In this document: positions 13,861 through 25,252 of the stretch, one piece after another | How the letters are laid out: each line of letters opens with the position of its first letter | Position numbering within the stretch: the first letter of the stretch is position 1 | Source of the DNA: Epiperipatus broadwayi | Taxonomy: Eukaryota; Onychophora; Udeonychophora; Euonychophora; Peripatidae | Assembly: GCA_028023455.1 (NCBI GenBank) | Contig: JAQFVV010012398.1 | Coordinates: 7,278,682 to 7,342,681 of the forward strand | Direction of reading: 5' to 3' | DNA: 64,000 nt | Made by a program: the position numbers and the translations under genes | Notes under the pieces: generated by a model | Told to the model about the DNA's origin: nothing | The model's database searches: none | The model's input: the letters and a program-made list of their open reading frames with translations, nothing else

Positions 13861-15320
13861 CTTTCAGGTAGACACTTAAAAAAGCTCTTTATAAATCATA
13901 TTTAGTCAGCATGGTAAATCAGTGACATATGCTTTCTGGCGAAAATTGACCAATAAATAATCTATAACATAAGCATCTTTATTATTACTAGTTGATTGAA
14001 TGATGTCATCTTTTATTGTCTTTAACTTAAAATCAAAATTGTCTGCAAACTCAATTAAAACTTCTTGGTTCAAACTCAACTATGTTATTTCATTCTCCAT
14101 CACATAATCTTCTGAGCAGTAATCTTATAGATTTTTTTTATTGAGGTTAAACGTTATTAAGTTGTAGTTTTAAAAAAAAGGTAATTCATGTAAACAATTT
14201 ATAATGTGACTATTTTAAAACACAAATTTAATCGTAAATGCACATATAAAAAATATATGTGACAAATGCAATTGTTTTATCTTTAAACTTATTATGAAAT
14301 TATTCAATGACAGAATTATTTTAATCTAACTGTCAAATTAACTGTCTTCTTATCAAGTAATAATAATTCAAGTGTCTTTTCAGGAAGTCATTACAATAAT
14401 GTATTTGGATCAGTAGTTCCAATGTCTACATAATGACAAAATATCCTTAAGTTATAAATAGAAATAGGAAATGGCAAAATCTATAATAATTTATAAAAAA
14501 ATATTATACAGATATATATTTTCTTTTTTATCACGAAATATCTATAGCTTGTATAAGAATATATAAAAATATAATAAAATTTTTATTAATAGTTAATTTA
14601 TTGTATTTTTTAAAAATAATCTAGATCCATAAATAATTATATGGGCTGCTAACCTACTTATGTTAATGAACTGTCCGCTAGCTATGGTACAAGTATATAA
14701 GCTATGCAGAATAAAAGTTCATAGTTGTTCATAATAAAGTGTGTTTTGTCTATTAACTGGTAAGTTAACCTTTACATTGAATTATATTTTAAAAAATTTC
14801 ATAGGCTGTATTTCAATCAATTATATAGTTATTTTCATTTTTGTTTGATAATGAGGTAAATAAATTTCAGGTGAAATATCTAATAGATTATTTATGTGAA
14901 TAGACATAAAATTTCACAGTTTTTATATATTATATATAAAAAAAAAAACATTGCTTGGTGGAGAAATTTATCTTCCGATTTAAATAGAAATAATTATCTA
15001 ATTTTTTATTTTAGCATTTAAAATTTAACAATAATATTTATTAGTATTTTTTTAAAAAAAAATTAGAATTTATTAAACTATTGGATATACAAGACAAATA
15101 CAATGTCTTTATATGGTTATTAAACATTGCTATCTACGTTTTATCTTGTTTTTAAACCTCCATCGATATCTGGTTGAGCTTGTGGCTGCAACAAATATAT
15201 CATTAGTCATGACAAAAAGTTGTTGTTATGCACATACTAACACATATCCAATAATATTTAAATAACTATCTCTCTGCAAGACTAAGGCTTCTCCAACAAT
15301 ACTCTCCTCACTCCGATCTC
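13861..15320. other. AT-rich DNA, no gene seen
   Basis: I see no coding, RNA or clear repeat structure in this stretch. Confidence 0.5.
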
Positions 15321-15321
15321 T

Positions 15322-15330
15322 AAAAAAAAA
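15322..15330 (-). terminator. Possible Pol III T-run terminator for tRNA-Gly
   Basis: Nine consecutive T on the minus strand, about 23 nt downstream of the tRNA 3' end. A run of four or more T normally stops RNA polymerase III. Confidence 0.5.
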
Positions 15331-15352
15331 ATTTTTTTTTTCATATGGCAAA

Positions 15353-15424
15353 TGCGTTGACCGGGAAACGAACCCGGGCCAGCTGCTTGGAAGGCAGCTA
15401 TGCTAACCACTAGGCTGCCAACGC
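15353..15424 (-). tRNA. tRNA-Gly(TCC): tRNA-Gly, anticodon UCC
   Basis: On the minus strand, 72 nt fold as a cloverleaf. The acceptor stem is gcgttgg with tcaacgc (one G-U pair). The anticodon stem gctgc/gcagc is perfect around loop cttccaa, giving anticodon UCC for Gly codons GGA/GGG. The T arm contains the standard ggttcgtttcc, which doubles as the B box. The discriminator is A and there is no encoded CCA or intron. A run of T on the minus strand (15322-15330) about 23 nt past the 3' end can serve as the Pol III terminator. Oddities: position 8 is C, not the usual U, which also spoils the first base of the A box, and the D stem is poorly paired. It may be a working gene or a slightly decayed copy. 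Confidence 0.85.
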
Positions 15425-16488
15425 TTGACAAAAAGGTTTAGATTTTGTATTTTTATTTTATTTTTTATTCAAGTCATCTATTTTTTAATCAATATGGGCT
15501 TTCTGAAATAAAGTTGACTGATTTGTTTTTGTTTTTTTTTTAAAAAAAGAAAACTTTCTCAGTTTACCAGTCTGGATTTGAATGTTTGGTCATGATTATG
15601 AAAAGTAGATTATGTAACTACTTCATGACGAGACTGTTAACATATCAAGAAAATGACAAACACTTCTTAAATAATCTACTTTAAGGTTAATACTGAATGG
15701 GGATTTTAATAAACGCTCTAATTTATCGTTTCATTTATTACTTACATATCTAGAAATCCAATAGTATATATAAGTTTGTGTATCAAAAGTAAGATTTTTA
15801 TAATCAAAAGATGTAAAAGCATTTTCCGGCTCCTTGTTATATGTAGTTGCTTGTATACATCAGATATATTACAAACTTGTATCATTTAAATTGCTATAGC
15901 TAATAATTATTCCTAATGAATTTAAATTATCCTGTGTGCTTTATTAAGTGGTAGAATGAAGAATGGAGTTCTAGATCCAGTTCTAGATCCATGGATCAAT
16001 GCCTCATCTCTGTTATTTTTGATGTTCCAACAATGTATAAATTCTAGAACAATAAATTATCCAATTTGTTTATAAGTTTATATTTTTTGCACATGGATAT
16101 ATATATATTGCTAAAAATATCTTTTTCTCTACAAATGTAATAAATATCACAATAGTGAACTCTGAAGCCCAAAATTCATGGATCAAGGTCTAATGTTTGT
16201 TATTTCTGGTATTTGAAATTTTTAAGAACTCAAAGCAATAAGTCATTTGATTTTTTTTCTCAATTAATATTGCTTGTTCTGAATTTATATATTGTCTTAC
16301 AAGTATGATAAATAACCAAATACTCTTTATTTAATAGTTTATATTGACACATAAAATATTAAAATCTTAGAATTAAATCTTTGTTTGGAATACTTTATAG
16401 AAATACCTTGTTTTTGATGAAGTAAAATTTTGATGAATGACTTTTATCAGTGGCAACTTTCAAATCTGAGCATTGAACATTGTAACAG
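15425..16488. other. AT-rich DNA, no gene seen
   Basis: Nothing recognised. It holds a short internal duplication (agttctagatccagttctag near 15966) and a TA run near 16099-16109. Confidence 0.5.
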
Positions 16489-16739
16489 TCAGAAAACGTG
16501 TGACTCGTAAACATAGTGCAGAATTCGACCACCACACAGAACAGCAGCACCATCGAGGTAGCGAAGCCACCCGTGTTACTGAGTTCGAACATAGTTTATC
16601 AGTTCCACAATACAATCCACGAAACAACGCATCTGATATGACATTAGTAAATATTTTCTTAGGCACGGTGGTCAGGGATATGACAGAGATTCATGATTTT
16701 ATTCTCGAGTTAACCAATAATCAAACTAATATTAATTAA
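16489..16739 (+). CDS. Unrecognised GC-rich coding-like segment
   Basis: An open plus-strand frame of about 83 codons ends with TAA at 16737-16739. It has no ATG at its start but lies just after a possible splice acceptor (ttgtaacag, AG at 16487-16488). The composition rises to 45-48% GC between 16490 and 16610, against about 27% around it. The predicted peptide is hydrophilic and rich in His, Arg, Glu and Thr in its first half, with a more hydrophobic Asn-rich tail, which reads more like a real protein than the Ile/Tyr/Lys-rich chance frames nearby. It could be a last exon, an element fragment or a foreign insert. I do not recognise the family. The minus strand is also partly open here. Confidence 0.35.
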
Positions 16740-17186
16740 ATATTCATATTTACATAATCGAGGAAATATTATATAGAATGGGTATCGAATAAATGAAACG
16801 TAACTGCAGACGTATAGTTTAAAATTATTTATTAACACATTTTAATAAGATCATTTACTAATAATATTTTATGGACTAACAGCTTCAGTAGCGGGATTTG
16901 CAACATGATTATATTTTAAAGAATACATTATTTATTTGTTTACAAAAGGAATTCATTTATTTGAGGGTGTAATCTAGCTACCTAAAATTCTCGAGTAAGT
17001 ATTTCTAATGCATGCCTTGGGGAATTTATACCTTTGCAATGCAAGAGTCTAAAGTAAGATTTAAGAGTAGCGGTGGACATATATTTATTTAATTAAAATA
17101 TTTATTTTATGACTAAGGGCAAACATTTATTTGAGAGTGAATTATGAAGATACTGCAGAGGTGGAGTGATATATAGAATAATAAAA
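16740..17186. other. AT-rich DNA between two GC-rich islands
   Basis: Composition returns to the AT-rich background. No feature recognised. Confidence 0.5.
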
Positions 17187-17492
17187 TTAAGTAAAGGAAC
17201 ACGTGGTACGCTTTAGAAGGATGATATGGAATGGCAGTATATTGAACTGCAATGCCGTGAATGAGTTTATAAGAATGTCGGGCTGGTCTCTGCCATTGGC
17301 CCGACGAAGTAAGGTGTCAAATAAGCATAACCAGGGACAAGCGGTCCATGTCACAGTTTTTCCGACTGGCTGCATGGCGTTGTCAAGTCCTACGAGAGCA
17401 CCCATTATGCCCGCTTGTGTAGGACGACTGGGGTTAATTTCAACCCTGAAGAATCCGGAAATTTCACGGCAGAATGGGTCATCGGGTCTCTA
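17187..17492 (-). CDS. Unrecognised GC-rich open frame, possible exon
   Basis: Between 17281 and 17490, 110 of 210 bases are G or C (52%), about twice the surrounding level. On the minus strand a frame is open for about 100 codons from just after a good acceptor-like sequence (tgtgttttag) to TAA at 17187-17189. It contains words such as VEINPSRPTQAG and MGALVGLDNAM, with varied codons. The plus strand is also open here for about 100 codons (17192-17493), so coding strand and reality are uncertain. Other minus frames also show protein-like stretches, so a frameshifted relic is possible. I recognise no family. Confidence 0.35.
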
Positions 17493-18092
17493 AAACACAA
17501 CACATGTATAATGTATAAACGATTATGATAAGATTTAAATAGATTTCTAACTCGACCCTACATTATCAACATTTACTAAAGAACGTTGGTGACTCTCAAA
17601 GAAATGTAATTTTCTAGGATTATTCATTAAGATTTAATAAATACAAAACCTATATAAACTGGGAGTTATTACAACTAATATGCCAGTCATTTGCAAAGTA
17701 GTAGACCCTGCATTACAATAAATGGTGCACTGAATGCGTGTCGATTTATATGAAGTTAAGTTATTTAGGAAAGTAAATATTAATGAAAATTTGACACGCA
17801 TTCATTGATTTAAGCGATCATAGATTTAAACTTTGAAATTTGAGACAATTATGAGCATGCAATAATTAAATAATAACTATAGATAAAAATGTAGATTATA
17901 GAAATACGCACCCAAGAAAGATAGAGTGAGGTAAGCTAGATTATTAGAGACATTTACACATTACATTAATTATTCAATTTTAATTATACAAATGATAGTT
18001 TTTACATTTTATAATTTAGATAAGTAATATGAAGAAGAGCTATAGCATGTTATTAGAGTACTCTAGAGTTTGAACACAGACAGGTACCTGTT
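17493..18092. other. AT-rich DNA, no gene seen
   Basis: Background composition with no open frame of note between the second and third GC-rich islands. Confidence 0.5.
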
Positions 18093-18444
18093 TTATAAGA
18101 AGTTTTCTGATTCCGTTAGTTTAGCAGCAAAAAGTTCACGAGTGGCAATTCTTTCTTGTATTTAGATATTTCATTTAATTTCACAGCAGCAGCAGCTTTC
18201 TCATTTATTTCAGGCAGCAGATCTTCATGGTGAATTTATGACGGGCAATGGAAAGTTCAGCATCTGATAGGCCATCTCCCGATGGAGAATAATCTAGGTG
18301 CTTTACTCGGTCATACCTTGGCAGGAACAAATTATTTTTATATTTTTGGAGACTCTCAGTGATCAAGAGCAAAGCTAAAGTTTAAGTCAATGTCTCCAGC
18401 AAGTCTAAGATGGCCTCTTTTCTTATCTTGATCTCAAATTTTTG
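18093..18444 (-). pseudogene. Broken coding sequence of unknown family
   Basis: Reading the minus strand from 18444, three successive frames give protein-like text ending at a TAA at 18093-18095. Landmarks are IRKEAILDLLETLT, then RYDRVKHLDYSPSG, SDAELSIARHKF, then LLPEINEKAAAAVKLNEI, and finally RELFAAKLTESENFL. The reading is broken by one in-frame stop (18382-18384) and by two frameshifts, near 18226-18240 and 18145-18165. This looks like a pseudogene, a relic of an element or virus-like insertion, or a gene with sequencing errors. It is more GC-rich than its surroundings, as are the islands at 16.5 and 17.2 kb, so the three may share an origin. No family recognised. Confidence 0.45.
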
Positions 18445-19364
18445 TTAAGGTATTTTTAGGTTCTACTTAATCTGCCCTGAGGATAATCAATGCATTTTGT
18501 TGGTTTTAATTAAAGAGAGCTGCCATTCTATTGTTTACATTTTACATTTACATTTTGGGAAATTTTTCTTTAATTAATCTATTATCTATCACTGACCAAT
18601 GCTTTTAAATTTCAAAGACAAAAAGGGAACATTAGATTATTTTAACTTTTAATTAAATATTACATCAGATTTTTTTAGAATTATTATTAAACGAAATTTA
18701 AACAAAGCAATAAATACGAACTTTATAATCCCAAAATAAATGATTAAAATTATACAAAATTATATAACTAAAAGAAATCTAAATTATATTATTTTATTCC
18801 TATTTATTGCCTTTAATTTGAGATCGAAATGTGTGCATGTTTATGCTGAATTCTACATATATTTATACATTTTTAATATTGCTACACACACAATTCGATA
18901 CCAAAAAGTTTAAATTTGGGCGGGATAGACCAGTCAGTGAGAGATGACAGAAAAAGGTGAAACTTAAGATTCGAATACGAATCTTACTGTTTCAACATGA
19001 AATAGTGGACCGATATTAAAAATGAGAGTCTGCATTGTGAAGTATAAAATTATATATGTTCATATGAGGAAATAACAAGGATAATATGAACATGCAATAC
19101 ATGAGTGAAATAAAAATAAAATGGTATTGAAAGAATTGAGTTGAAATGGTATTAGATAGGAAATACTGCTAGAATATGTGACAATAAATAAGTAATTTGA
19201 ATATTAAATCTGTATTTTAGGACATTGTAAAATACTTAAATAAAATCCAAAAGAGAGAAGGATGGATTAGACAAAAAGTTTTCTGGAATGAGGTGAAGAA
19301 GACAGACTATGAATTTAAAAACTAGATTAAGCTTTCACAAATCTTATTCATTAATACATGGATA

Positions 19365-19401
<37 letters not shown>

Positions 19402-20047
19402 TGTGGTTCTGTGCAGCATAAAAAGTACTGAATGAATCACAGCTTACTTCTAATTTATAAACATCTATGTTTATATCAGGATTAAAAACACATATAATAC
19501 AAATTTTAAAATTAAACTGATTGTCTTTGTGATTATTATTGGTTAAACTTTATAATTCTTTAAAATCTGGAATTAATATATAGAAGTAATTTGATAAAGA
19601 GGCTGGCACTTTGTGATTAAAATTAGATAGAAGTTTTGTCATTTTAACATTTACATTCAACTTGTTATGGTGTAATAATTGATATATATATTGACTAGTT
19701 TAGCTTTATGCTTGTAATGTTTATATATATATATATATATATGAGTGCTGCTTCAATATGAAATCTGAATCACTCAAGTCATTTATCTTTTTCATGTGTC
19801 ATTGGCCATATGTTTCATAAAGTTATGATGAAATAGAAGTTTCAAATACATATATTAAAATGTATATATGAAATTAAAAGTTATCTTAATGGAGTTAAAA
19901 TTACAATATGAATTATGTATATGTTACTCATGCATCCAGAATGAGAAAGTCTTATCTGACTTCTGGAATGATGTATTATTGTGCTAAGATTGGGCTAAAG
20001 TGAAAGAAGTACTGAGATAAGAATAAAATTTGAATATATATATATAT
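18445..20047. other. AT-rich DNA with microsatellites and repeat fragments
   Basis: An (AT)n tract lies at 19368-19398 and further TA runs at about 19722-19741 and 20036-20047. Directly after the second, words of the ~475-bp repeat family (atgagtgctgcttcaatatg) appear. No gene recognised. Confidence 0.5.
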
Positions 20048-20801
20048 GTCCACAGATGGCGTTCTACCAAAAACACCCATCAAGCGTATGTTTTGTTTAC
20101 ATAAACGTCAGAGTAGTTAGTATTCACTATCTCTAACTATAATTCCACTTTCAGATCATGATTTCAAGCTATTTGCTATCATCAGTGAAAGACAGGAATA
20201 AAGAAACTAGATCTAAATAGAAACTCTGAGCGTTTATGAAACAATTTCTATTCAGCTTGCAAGCGTGAATTTTTTAGACACATAATGTCTTCAAACTCAG
20301 CATAGCAAACCAGATAGCTATATGGGTCTGATCTCAGTTCAGCATCACCACATAGTAGAAGCCTCTGCAATCTATATCATTGCAAGAAAGACCTCAAAGG
20401 TACATTTATGATAAACAAAAATGCAAGTTAAAAAACTTGCTAACGCTTGTATTTATGTCCACAGATGGCGTTCTACCAAAAACGCCCATCAAGCGTATGT
20501 TTTGTTTGAAGACATTACGTGTCTAAAAAATTCACACTTGCAAGCTGAATAGAAATTGTTTCATAAACGCTCAGAGTTTGTATTTAGATCTAGTTTCTTT
20601 ATTCCTGTCTTTCACTGATGATAGCAAATAGCTTGAAATCATGATCTGAAAGTGGAATTATAGTTAGAGATAGTGAATACTAACTACTCTGACGTTTATG
20701 TAAACAAAACATACGCTTGATGGGCGTTTTTGGTAGAACGCCATCTGTGGACATAAATACAAGCGTTAGCAAGTTTTTTAACTTGCATTTTTGTTTATCA
20801 T
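20048..20801. mobile_element. Nested inverted-repeat (MITE-like) element pair
   Basis: Two structures overlap. The first is an inverted repeat with 249-bp arms, 20048-20296 and 20504-20752, that differ at only a few positions. The second is a 394-bp unit, 20408-20801, with 100-bp terminal inverted repeats (20408-20507 and 20702-20801) starting atgataaacaaaaatgcaag. The simplest reading is two copies of one non-autonomous TIR element, inserted or rearranged head to head, with the left copy truncated beside a TA tract. There is no coding capacity. The right end abuts TA repeats that start the 1,527-bp duplication. Confidence 0.75.
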
Positions 20802-20922
20802 ATATATATAAGTATAGAGGATTTGAACTCAGATTTTCAAGCACCCTTCAACTATCCACACTATTTCATACAACTGATACACATGACCACACACATGTAG
20901 AAAAGATTAATAATCACCAATA

Positions 20923-21880
20923 CACATTGGGTCTTGTTTTACGTGATAGATAGGTTCCTCAGAAAACATGCACAAACTAAATCGTGCAAAAATAGACGTA
21001 ACTTACATTGAAAAAAGAGGGATGCGGTCTGTGATTTTTCAAAACTCGCATAAAAGCAAAGCACCAATGTAAAATTACTTTAAAATTCGCACAAAAAAAA
21101 AATAAGGACGTACAATATGACTAATAAAAAATTTCAAATTTGAAAAAAATTGATACAAGACAAACTTTTTTTAACTATAATATTTAATTTTATTCAAAAC
21201 AATATATTTTTATGCATAATTTACAGTAATTTACATTTTTTTATACACGTTTTAATTATTATCGCTATTTGCCATTAAACAGGTTCATTTGCAAACTGGT
21301 AAAAAACCAGATTCTTCACAAGGGAAAATACAACTAGCGCCAACGTCACTCTCATGTTGTGTTAATGGTTTTCTGGTGACAACGTAATTAGTAATTAATC
21401 TAACAACTAAAAATTAAATTCTTATTTTTGTCTTTAATTTTCAATTTTAATTGTGCCACTGCTATTACTCACCTTTTAAAAATAAACTTGCGGACACTAA
21501 ATGATTAATAATTGATTACGTTCTTTTTTAAAAAGCAAAAACAGAATGAGATTTAAAATGCAAAATTAACACGCACAATGTTTGAACAAATTTACATTAT
21601 AATCTTGTAAAATTTAATGTGTGTATACATAAAATGTGGAAATCATGATTTTAATTTCATTATTGCATAAAATCTTACTATTATAAAGCACTGAAAATAT
21701 TGAAATTACTAAGATGAAAGTCGAATTCCAATGTGCTATTACTTTCAATATAACGTAAGTGCTCGAAATGTATTATTTAAAGTAATAGCGCATTATCAGA
21801 GTTCAACTTCTGGTGAAACACGAATTGCGTAACTTCAAAATCATGTTAAATAAGTCCGTGTAAAAAGAGACCCAGGTGTG
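20923..21880. mobile_element. 958-bp TIR element with TA target duplication, copy 1
   Basis: The element interrupts the ~475-bp repeat. Its ends are imperfect inverted repeats: cacattgggtcttgttttac at the left, and at the right, read in reverse complement, cacacctgggtctcttttta. A TA dinucleotide stands on each side (20921-20922 and 21881-21882). TA duplication is typical of the Tc1/mariner/pogo superfamily, so I suggest a non-autonomous member. No transposase frame is present. Related repeats without the insertion (for example 23960-23985) show the empty site. Confidence 0.6.
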
Positions 21881-22449
21881 TATGCATTTCATGCTAAACC
21901 AGCACTCATCAGTTGGTCTAGATTATCATCTCTCACACACATATATATATATAATCAATGCTCAGTTTATATTAAGATAGCAAATCTTCTAGATTATCAT
22001 CTCTCACACACACATATATATATAATCAATGCTCAGTTTATATTAAGATAGCAAATCTTCATATAGCAAATCTTCATATTTTAATGGACAGGCTTCAATC
22101 CACTGCAACCTCCAACTTTTCAGCCATGCATATCATTGAAAATCTGATGATGAAAACTCAAATCTTATGCTGATGCCAATATTATTGCCATGCCCATGTT
22201 GACCTGACATCACTCTGACCCCTCATGTATAGGACAGTATCCATTAAATACATATAAGAGGAATGGACATGATACAAGCTTGATATGTAAATATTTGAAA
22301 ACCAGGCACTCTTCACAAACCTGGGAGCTTAATTGTAAGTATAGAGGATTTGAACTCAGATTTTCAAGCACCCTTCAACTATCCACACTATTTCATACAA
22401 CTGATACACATGACCACACACATGTAGAAAAGATTAATAATCACCAATA

Positions 22450-23407
22450 CACATTGGGTCTTGTTTTACGTGATAGATAGGTTCCTCAGAAAACATGCAC
22501 AAACTAAATCGTGCAAAAATAGACGTAACTTACATTGAAAAAAGAGGGATGCGGTCTGTGATTTTTCAAAACTCGCATAAAAGCAAAGCACCAATGTAAA
22601 ATTACTTTAAAATTCGCACAAAAAAAAAATAAGGACGTACAATATGACTAATAAAAAATTTCAAATTTGAAAAAAATTGATACAAGACAAACTTTTTTTA
22701 ACTATAATATTTAATTTTATTCAAAACAATATATTTTTATGCATAATTTACAGTAATTTACATTTTTTTATACACGTTTTAATTATTATCGCTATTTGCC
22801 ATTAAACAGGTTCATTTGCAAACTGGTAAAAAACCAGATTCTTCACAAGGGAAAATACAACTAGCGCCAACGTCACTCTCATGTTGTGTTAATGGTTTTC
22901 TGGTGACAACGTAATTAGTAATTAATCTAACAACTAAAAATTAAATTCTTATTTTTGTCTTTAATTTTCAATTTTAATTGTGCCACTGCTATTACTCACC
23001 TTTTAAAAATAAACTTGCGGACACTAAATGATTAATAATTGATTATGTTCTTTTTTAAAAAGCAAAAACAGAATGTGATTTAAAATGCAAAATTAACACG
23101 CACAATGTTTGAACAAATTTACATTATAATCTTGTAAAATTTAATGTGTGTATACATAAAATGTGGAAATCATGATTTTAATTTCATTATTGCATAAAAT
23201 CTTACTATTATAAAGCACTGAAAATATTGAAATTACTAAGATGAAAGTCGAATTCCAATGTGCTATTACTTTCAATATAACGTAAGTGCTCGAAATGTAT
23301 TATTTAAAGTAATAGCGCATTATCAGAGTTCAACTTCTGGTGAAACACGAATTGCGTAACTTCAAAATCATGTTAAATAAGTCCGTGTAAAAAGAGACCC
23401 AGGTGTG
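22450..23407. mobile_element. 958-bp TIR element with TA target duplication, copy 2
   Basis: Same element at the same place in the second 1,527-bp unit. It was copied by the tandem duplication rather than by a second transposition, since its flanks are also identical. Confidence 0.6.
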
Positions 23408-23973
23408 TATGCATTTCATGCTAAACCAGCACTCATCAGTTGGTCTAGATTATCATCTCTCACACACATATATATATATAATCAATGCTCAGTTTATATT
23501 AAGATAGCAAATCTTCTAGATTATCATCTCTCACACACACATATATATATAATCAATGCTCAGTTTATATTAAGATAGCAAATCTTCATATAGCAAATCT
23601 TCATATTTTAATGGACAGGCTTCAATCCACTGCAACCTCCAACTTTTCAGCCATGCATATCATTGAAAATCTGATGATGAAAACTCAAATCTTATGCTGA
23701 TGCCAATATTATTGCCATGCCCATGTTGACCTGACATCACTCTGACCCCTCATGTATAGGACAGTATCCATTAAATACATATAAGAGGGATGGACATGAT
23801 ACAAGCTTGATATGTAAATATTTGAAAACCAGGCACTCTTCACAAACCTGGGAGCTTAATTGTAAGTATAGAGGATTTGAACTCAGATTTTCAAGCACCC
23901 TTCAACTATCCACACTATCTCTTACAACTGATACACATGACCACACACATGTAGAAAAGATTAATAATCACCA

Positions 23974-24140
23974 ATATACGTATTTCATGCTAAAACAGAA
24001 CTCATCAGTTGATCTAGATTATCATCTCTCACATATATATATAATCAATGCTCAGTTTATATTAAGATAGCAAATCTTCATATTTTAATGGACAGGCTTC
24101 AATCCACTGCAACCTCCAACTTTTCAGCCATCCATATCAT
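23974..24140 (+). repeat. Uninterrupted part of the ~475-bp repeat, plus orientation
   Basis: Continues the partial third copy but lacks the 958-bp insertion. It runs to about 24138, where the orientation of the repeat abruptly reverses. Confidence 0.75.
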
Positions 24141-25252
24141 TGAAATATGTATATTGGTGATTATTAATCTTTTCTACATGTGTGTGGTCATATGTATCAG
24201 TTGTATGAGATAGTGTGGATAGTTGAAGGGTGCTTGAAAATCTGAGTTCAAATCCTCTATACTTACAATTAAGCTCCCAGGTTTGTGAAGAGTGTCTGGT
24301 TTTCAAATATTTACATATAAAGCTTGTATCCTGTCCATCCCTCTTATATGTATTTAATAGATACTTTCCTATACATGAGGGGTCAGTGTGACTTCAGGTC
24401 AATATGGGCATGGCAATAATATTGGCATCAGCATGGGATTGAGTTTTCATCATCAGATTTTCAATGATATAGATGGCTGAAAAGTTGGAGGTTGCAGTGG
24501 ATTGAAGCCTGTCCATTAAAATATGAAGATTTGCTATCTTAATATAAACTGAGCATTTATTATATATATGTATGAGAGATGATAATCTAGACCAACTAAT
24601 GAGTGCTGGTTTAGCATGAAATACATATATTGGTGATTATTAATCTTTACTACATGTGTGTGGTTATGTGTATCAGTTGTATGAGATAGTGTGGATAGTT
24701 GAAGGGTACTTTAAAATCTGACTTCAAATTCTCTATACTTACAATTAAGCTCCCAGGTTTGTGAAGAGTGCCTGGTTTTCAAATATTTACATATCAAGCT
24801 TGTATCCTCACCATCCCTTTTATATGTATTTAATGGATACTGTCATATACATGAGGGGTCAGACTGACTTCAGGTCAATATGGGCATGGTAATAATATTG
24901 GCATCAGCATGGGATTGAGTTTTCATCATCAGATTTTCAATGATAAGGATGGCTGAAAAGTTGGAGGTTGCAGTGGATTGAAGCCTGTCCATTAAAATAT
25001 GAAGATTTGCTATCTTAATATAAACTGAGCATTGATTATATATATACATGTGTGAGAGATGATAATCTAGATCAACTGATGAGTGCTGTTTTAGCATGAA
25101 ATACATATATTGGTGATTATTAATCTTTTCTACATGTGTATTAGTTGTATGAGATAGTGTGGATAGTTGAAGGTTGCTTGAAAATCTGAGTTCAAATCCT
25201 CTATACTTACAATTAAGCTCCCAGGTTTGTGAAGAGTGTCTGGTTTTCATAT
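24141..25252 (-). repeat. Inverted tandem array of the ~478-bp repeat
   Basis: The word tatattggtgattattaatc occurs at 24150, 24626 and 25106, giving spacings of 476 and 480 bp. The copies run opposite to those left of 24140, so the whole 22.3-25.25 kb block is a large imperfect palindrome. Each unit contains gagttcaaatcc or a variant, a B-box-like word, but no matching A box at tRNA spacing. The minus-strand open frames here are noncoding. Confidence 0.85.

Larger units (their letters stand above)
20811..23973 (+). repeat. 1,527-bp tandem duplication (two full copies plus a partial third)
   Basis: The word agtatagaggatttgaac recurs at 20811, 22338 and 23865, exactly 1,527 bp apart each time. 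Copies 20811-22337 and 22338-23864 are nearly identical; I noted only a few substitutions, for example tacg/tatg near 21524/23047. The third copy follows for only about 105 bp and then continues without the inserted element. Each unit is a ~475-bp family repeat, with a short internal duplication at about 21930-22075, carrying a 958-bp insertion. Open frames inside it are chance. Confidence 0.9.

Noticed and set aside
20717-24306. Recurring open frames of 60-87 codons with the word KYRGFELRFSSTLQLSTL
   Set aside because: They recur with each copy of the tandem repeat, on both strands, lack splice or promoter context and break at each divergence point. They are translations of a noncoding repeat.
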